A stretch of 64,000 nt of DNA, from assembly GCA_963513935.1 (NCBI GenBank), contig OY740772.1, positions 100,211,340 through 100,275,339 of the forward strand, written 5' to 3'. The position numbers and the translations under genes are program-made. Shown here in pieces: positions 60,201-64,000 of the stretch (the stretch's first letter is position 1; each line of letters opens with the position of its first letter). The notes below the pieces were generated by a model. It had not been told where the DNA came from and did not search any database. It was given only the letters and a program-made list of their open reading frames with translations. The stretch is from Aphrophora alni (taxonomy: Eukaryota > Arthropoda > Insecta > Hemiptera > Aphrophoridae).

Positions 60201-61135
60201 AAGGCTTATAGCCCTCGAATATTCTAATAGTGTCAGGTTTGGAAAAGAACAAGAGAGACCTGATAGGAAAGTGAAAAGGAGGGATCTAACCCAAGACTAC
60301 ATAAGAAGGTATAGATCCAACTATGACACTCGGGTTTGCCTAGCCCGTACTAACTATAAGTGAGCCCCCAAGGGTGTACACTGTATTATAAAAATAAATT
60401 AGTATTCAGTTAAACTTAAACTTATTTAAATTATTATTATAACTAAAATTATGAAAACAGACCCATAGTGATTTGTCAAGCATTGGCATGTGGTATAATA
60501 GAACTCTATCCTCACCTATGAGGTGATTTGAATTATCGTCAAACAATTGTATTTATACAAAAATGACATAGTTTACCCTTTGTAGTTATGAAATGAAAAC
60601 AATGTATAAACTACATTGATGTCTATAAGATTTTAATATACTGGTATTACATAGCGAATAAATGGAAATCATTGTAGGTAATTAATTAATTGGCTTAGAA
60701 TCTCACAACGGCTTTGAGGGATAAATTAGGTTGTACTTACTATATATACATAAACTACAATATATGATTCTGAACTGCAATTTAATTTAAAACCTAAGTA
60801 AAGAAACGAATGAACAATAGCAGATAGATGGGACAAACTTACTAATATATTTTATTTCTAGATGTTTTGAATAAAAAGTAAATATCAAGCAGATTACAGA
60901 ATGTAATAAATTATCCTCTACCAATGATGGTAATATTGAAGGGTGGGAGGGTGAGAAGTAATGTTCTATTACAGATGGTATATTTTCCTACTAAATGTCT
61001 TCATGTGTATGACTCTTAATTAACATGCCATAATAAAGTGATTATTATATTTATATGGATATTATATTTATAAAATAGCATAACATAATTCCTTGTTTAT
61101 TTATAGAATTCATGGAAATGATGACTGGAGAATAA
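51130..61135 (+). CDS. TpnC: Troponin C (one coding exon missing in assembly gap)
   Basis: Calcium sensor of the troponin complex on muscle thin filaments. Visible coding pieces are 51130-51132 (ATG only, then GTAAGT), 54037-54064, end of an exon at 55988-55998, 57628-57747, 57978-58109 and 61107-61135 (TAA). All phases agree. The protein starts [10 protein letters not shown]. After the gap, EF-hand II loop is [12 protein letters not shown]. Then come [20 protein letters not shown] and [20 protein letters not shown], a site III loop ending in Cys and so probably not binding calcium. EF-hand IV loop is [12 protein letters not shown], followed by FMEMMTGE. There are 106 residues visible; the family has about 150, so about 46 (most of EF-hand I) lie in the N gap. 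The sequence is closest in memory to the 47D/73F type of insect isoforms. Confidence 0.95.
51450..51620 (-). repeat. Family A fragment, reverse, in troponin C intron 1
   Basis: Reads GTATCTACACCG, then GACCAACTCTTGTTCTTTTC and CGATGTCTAGGG on the plus strand. Confidence 0.6.
52133..52642. mobile_element. MITE-like element, about 510 bp
   Basis: Left end CAGAGTGTTCCAAAAATATG is mirrored by the complement of CATACTTTTGGAAAACGCTC at the right, both next to TATA-rich sequence. Ends of this type (CAGxGTGTTCCAAAA) are common in insect DNA transposons. No transposase frame inside. Confidence 0.55.
52706..52942. mobile_element. MITE with C/G-run ends
   Basis: Inverted ends GCATGAGCGTCATCGCCGGG and the complement of GGTGATGACGCCCATGA enclose two long C runs (52743-52751 and 52903-52912). 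About 237 bp, in troponin C intron 1. A second element of similar type is at 62607-62787. Confidence 0.6.
53104..53180 (+). repeat. Dispersed repeat end with hammerhead-like core
   Basis: GTAGCTCATGCATCA is followed by CTGAAGA (53120-53126), GGTGACATTGTC and GAAA (53142-53145). ATATGTTT and AAATGTAT then could pair over eight bases. Same layout as 7488-7575. Confidence 0.35.
53625..53700 (-). repeat. Short dispersed repeat, reverse of 40800-40870
   Basis: Reversed, it reads GTAGCTCATTTATATTATTA then TTTGAAACTTTAAGC, matching the right part of the repeat at 40695-40870. Confidence 0.5.
54166..54459. mobile_element. MITE in troponin C intron 2
   Basis: Ends CACCGGGTCTTTCAAAAGTA and the complement of TTACTTTTGAAAGACCTGG enclose about 290 bp, including a (GTT)n and a long T run at about 54230-54258. 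Confidence 0.65.
55541..55735 (-). other. Unassigned minus-strand reading frame near the gap
   Basis: The frame includes [20 protein letters not shown] and ends LLDN before TGA. The residue mix looks more protein-like than the random frames around it, but an in-frame stop lies about four codons upstream, no good ATG exists and I recognise no family. It could be a terminal exon of a transposon gene inside the troponin C intron or chance. Confidence 0.2.
55788..55987. other. TpnC: Assembly gap (200 N)
   Basis: Exactly 200 Ns, probably a fixed-size placeholder. The troponin C exon 54037-54064 ends with a G that must be continued. The sequence right after the gap (GATGCTGACA, 55989-55998) is the end of an exon in EF-hand II. 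The missing exon or exons must encode roughly 46 residues. Confidence 0.95.
56875..57535 (+). repeat. Family A element split by a MITE
   Basis: The left half (AAACCTCGGCCATCATTACC to CACTAATAG) and right half (GGAAAAGAACAAAAGTTGGT to TGGGATTGCCAAACCTG) are in family A order. The insertion at 56963-57356 separates them. Confidence 0.75.
56963..57356. mobile_element. 394-bp MITE nested in family A element
   Basis: Ends CAATGACTACATAAATACTA and the complement of TAGTATGTATGTAGTCATTG form inverted repeats of about 35 bp with one or two mismatches. CTAATAG is duplicated on both sides (56956-56962 and 57357-57363). The inside is less AT-rich than its surroundings and has no transposase. A 7-8 bp target duplication suggests a hAT-like or related mobiliser. 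Confidence 0.88.
58110..61106. other. Last intron of troponin C, no gene inside
   Basis: AT-rich, with a family A copy at 60205-60380 and otherwise no recognised feature. Confidence 0.6.
60205..60380 (+). repeat. Family A fragment in troponin C last intron
   Basis: Shows AGCCCTCGAATATTCTAATA, GGAAAAGAACAAGAG, GATCTAACCCAAGACTA and GGGTTTGCCTAGCCCGTACT. Confidence 0.7.
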
Positions 61136-61312
61136 ATGGAAACATCAACTTGCATTTCAGATCAAAGGTGCTGTGAAGGTTATTTTACCATCACTTTTTA
61201 TTATTATTTTTTATTGACTTTTATTTTATACATATATGTGTTGATAACCTAAACTCATATGTAGCATTGTTTCTACAAGTGAATCCTTTTTATAAACTTA
61301 TGTGTTACATAA

Positions 61313-61318
61313 AATAAA
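61313..61318 (+). terminator. Poly(A) signal of troponin C
   Basis: First canonical AATAAA beyond the stop codon region that is followed by a T/G-rich stretch (GATATTGTTATTAGTTAG). It would give a 3' UTR of about 200 bases. The AATAAA overlapping the stop codon at 61131 is too early. Confidence 0.55.
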
Positions 61319-62019
61319 ATCAACGCTGATATTGTTATTAGTTAGTTTCATTTCAAATCCCTTCCTCATAAAAACCTGACAACAAGAATTTTGGTTAAAT
61401 ACATTTGATTTTTTAGAAGATTATTTAATTTTGAAGACTATTTTCAAGGTTTTGTATGTTATTTATCTTTATTTGTGGGCACAGGTATTCTCTTATATTA
61501 AGAAGACATTACACAGAAATTACTTTGTAAATAAAAAAGAGAATGTTATAGAAGTATAGAAATGGTTCAATAACTTTGAATAAAAGCAAAAACGAGAATT
61601 GGGCCTTCACAACCAACAAAAATTATTTGCCATAAAAAATTGAGTTCGGTAGTTGTTGAAAATGAACGAATGCCGTCTATGAAAAAAATACTTCTATAAG
61701 GTAAATATAACACACATCCTTAGCATAAATTTGTATATGATTAAAATCAAGCTTTTAATGCACCGTTTATTTCATCATATTTCTTATGAAACTTTCCTTT
61801 ATTAACTTCCTGAACTCCCTAAACAAATATTTTTAAATATGTAAATACGATAAACCTTAAGCTTGTTTCACTTGTGTCATAATCTTTACCTAAGCATAAA
61901 TCATATTTTATTGATAATAATGATGGTGAAAGTTCTTTTTAGCTGATTATTCTTGAGCTGTAATTTTCTTTTACTTTCATTTTTGGACATTGGTTTGGGT
62001 TAATAAACCTTCACATTTC

Positions 62020-62250
62020 AAATAAAATTAAAACAACAAATTTTTTAGTATCAACCACAATGTTTTAATAGAAACTTGCCGACCATGGTTTCGCTAGTTA
62101 AAGCATTGTCAAGGACTTATACAAGAATCTTATATTCTTATATAAGATAATATTATATTCTTATAATCTTATATACAGTATATATGGTCGGCAAGTTTCT
62201 ATTAAAACATTGTGGTTGATACTAAAAAATTTGTTGTTTTAATTTTATTT
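62020..62250. mobile_element. Foldback with perfect 67-bp inverted repeat
   Basis: Arms 62020-62086 and 62184-62250 are exact complements over all 67 bases. Between them lie 97 bases with a smaller AT-rich palindrome (TTATATTCTTATATAAGATA). No terminal G/C motif or transposase. Confidence 0.85.
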
Positions 62251-62606
62251 AAAATGGAATACCACCAAGTACCTACGGTCTCTAGTATAAATAGTCTTCA
62301 CATTTCACCAAAATTCCACAGAATTCAGTAATTAGGTTTTTTATCCATGGACGATTTTTGCCTATAACTCCTGATACAGAATATCTGACGAAATGAAAAC
62401 CTATCTTATTGTTCGAGTCTTTAAAGGCTAAATTCTAGTATAATTTGAAAAAAATTCATTGAGTAAATTATTTTATAAAACAGTTAGTTACTTTTTGGCA
62501 CTAACATATGTTCGCAACCTGCCTCCACTTTCTGCAAACATCTTTAAATCATCCATTCATTTATTTCAAGGTCGCCTCCTCATTCTTCCATACATAGCCT
62601 TCCCTC

Positions 62607-62787
62607 CATGGGCGTACCCAGCGAGGGGCAGGGGGGCAGCTGCCCCCCTGGAAGCAAAGAAATAAATCTTTATTATACATTTTGTTGCTGGAATTTAATA
62701 CAATTCTTGAAATAACTATTTTAATAATCAATTGTATATTGTATGACCATGGCTTGCCCCCCCGTTTTGATCTTGGGTACGCCCTTG
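62607..62787. mobile_element. MITE with GGGCGTACCCA ends
   Basis: GGGCGTACCCAGCGAGGGGC at the left is mirrored by TTGGGTACGCCC at the right. G/C runs follow inside (GGGGGGCAGCTGCCCCCC near 62629 and CCCCCCC near 62757). About 180 bp, AT-rich middle. Confidence 0.7.
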
Positions 62788-63169
62788 CTTCCCTCTATGT
62801 TTCTTAATCCGCAGAACATGTCCCAAGTATCTAACCATCCCTTTAGATTTCCGCAATTTCATTGGCCACACATCGTCATCTTTTTGGCGCAAAAATCTGT
62901 CTCAAAATGTTCCTTTCTCAAGTATTCAATCTATACTCACTGGCTTTGGTGTGAACTCAGGCCAAACATTATTACTGCTCTCAGTAATAACTTTAAATTG
63001 GTCCACTCTTTTGGGCTGCAGAAAATTTCTCAGGTTAGACAGCATTAATTTTTTTAGCAATCTCGAACTCTATACTATGTGGTCTGTGTGTTACAAGGTG
63101 AAAGCAACAAAACGAGCTCCAATGTGTGAACATGCTAAGTTACCAACTATTTATTTTCCTTGTTGATTA

Positions 63170-63425
63170 AAGGTGAAAAACTTTTCGGTCATTATTACCT
63201 TATTAAAAAAATGAAGAAAAGAATATAAAATAAAGACCTTTACTCTTCGAATACTTTAATAGAGTCAAGGTCAGAAAAGAACAAAAGTTGGTAGAGACTA
63301 TAAAAGAAAGATAAAAGAGAGGAATCAACTCAAGACTGAATGAAAAGGTGGCATATCTAAAGTCACTCTGGATTGCTATGCCCGTACTCACTATAGGCGA
63401 GCCTCTGAGAGTGTTACATCATCCT
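63170..63425 (+). repeat. Family A element, near complete
   Basis: Longest clear copy: TTTTCGGTCATTATTACC, GAACAAAAGTTGGTAGAG, GAATCAACTCAAGACTGAAT, GGATTGCTATGCCCGTACTC, CACTATAGGCGAGCCTCTGA. Useful as the reference for the family. Confidence 0.7.
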
Positions 63426-63760
63426 TGCTCTAACATTAAACACCCTACTAAATAAGGTAAAATACATTAGTTATTGATTATTATTTGTTCAAGAATAAAA
63501 ATATCTTTATTTTTCCACAATTAATACAGACCACAATGGGATAAGAACTATAATATCACATTACATATTATATATTATAAGCTTTTGGAATACACTATTG
63601 TATAAATTAAACAAAGAAAAATTTAAACTAAATTTTCTAAAACTTAAAGTCGATCAAGAAAAAAATACCGAGTGATTATTAATTCAATATTGTGAAATGT
63701 AACATGTGAAAATAACAATATCAAATTGGTATATGGTGTAATTCAGTAAAATTACATTAA

Positions 63761-63781
63761 AAAAAAAAAAAAAAAAAAAAA
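63761..63781. repeat. Poly(A) tract
   Basis: Run of about 21 A. Possibly a retro-insertion tail; nothing recognisable precedes it. Confidence 0.6.
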
Positions 63782-63884
63782 TCAACAGGACATGAAACTG
63801 CAAAATTAAGAAAATATTTTCAAAGGACAATATTTTAATTCTTCATTGTTGAAAATGAATACAAGATTAATGATGTAAAACCAT

Positions 63885-63985
63885 GGCACAAACCTTCTCA
63901 CTCACCTATTCCTATAACCAAATAAAAATGAACAATCACTAAAAATGTCATTTTGGTAGTTGTTCATCAAAAAATGAAAATTGCT
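63885..63985 (-). repeat. Dispersed family C element, reverse
   Basis: Complement of the family C landmarks: CACAAACCTTCTCACTCACC, AACCAAATAAA, AAAAATGTCATTTT. Confidence 0.5.
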
Positions 63986-64000
63986 CAAACACATGTTAAG

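Overview
The window is AT-rich, intron-bearing and crowded with transposable-element debris, which indicates an animal nuclear genome. An insect is the best fit. Two gene families are recognisable, MBF2-type small secreted proteins (an insect family) and an insect-type troponin C, and there is a short run of CCTAA, the insect telomere motif. A hemipteran is possible but not shown by the sequence.

Layout. Positions 1-27583 are a head-to-tail segmental duplication. Unit 1 is 1-13358, unit 2 is 13359-26856, and a partial third unit is 26857-27583. The window opens inside the first exon of a further copy, so the array continues to the left. On the minus strand each unit offers one signal-peptide exon and, downstream of it, two different MBF2 terminal exons, here called A and B. 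Both are in the same splice phase (phase 2). Exon 1 plus exon A gives a complete 142-residue protein (9122-13374) or a 134-residue protein (22474-26872). Exon B (1892-2168, and 15244-15519 where one base is lost and the frame breaks) has no private first exon that I could find. The rest of each unit holds a 3' LINE fragment, two 18-bp minisatellites, a Tc1/mariner element of the DD41D (rosa) type with a broken transposase, a second decayed transposase, and dispersed repeats.

From 27584 to 34680 I see no gene, only repeats. A fourth MBF2 gene lies on the plus strand at 34745-36986. It has the same two-exon structure, the same phase, a terminal exon of identical length (262 nt), and a clear TATA box and initiator. 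From 36987 to 51100 there are only transposon remnants: an RNase H domain of a LINE at 39943-40645, a 772-bp foldback element at 43076-43847, and copies of dispersed families.

The troponin C gene runs from 51130 to 61135 on the plus strand. Five coding pieces are visible, including an ATG-only first coding exon. The part encoding most of EF-hand I and the start of EF-hand II falls in a 200-N assembly gap (55788-55987). Its introns carry MITEs and copies of the dispersed families. The right end (61320-64000) holds a perfect 67-bp inverted repeat, a MITE with G/C-rich ends and further repeats.

The MBF2 genes and troponin C are not functionally linked. The biologically interesting part is the MBF2 array: a recently amplified, partly homogenised cluster in which one leader exon could be spliced to either of two different mature-domain exons.
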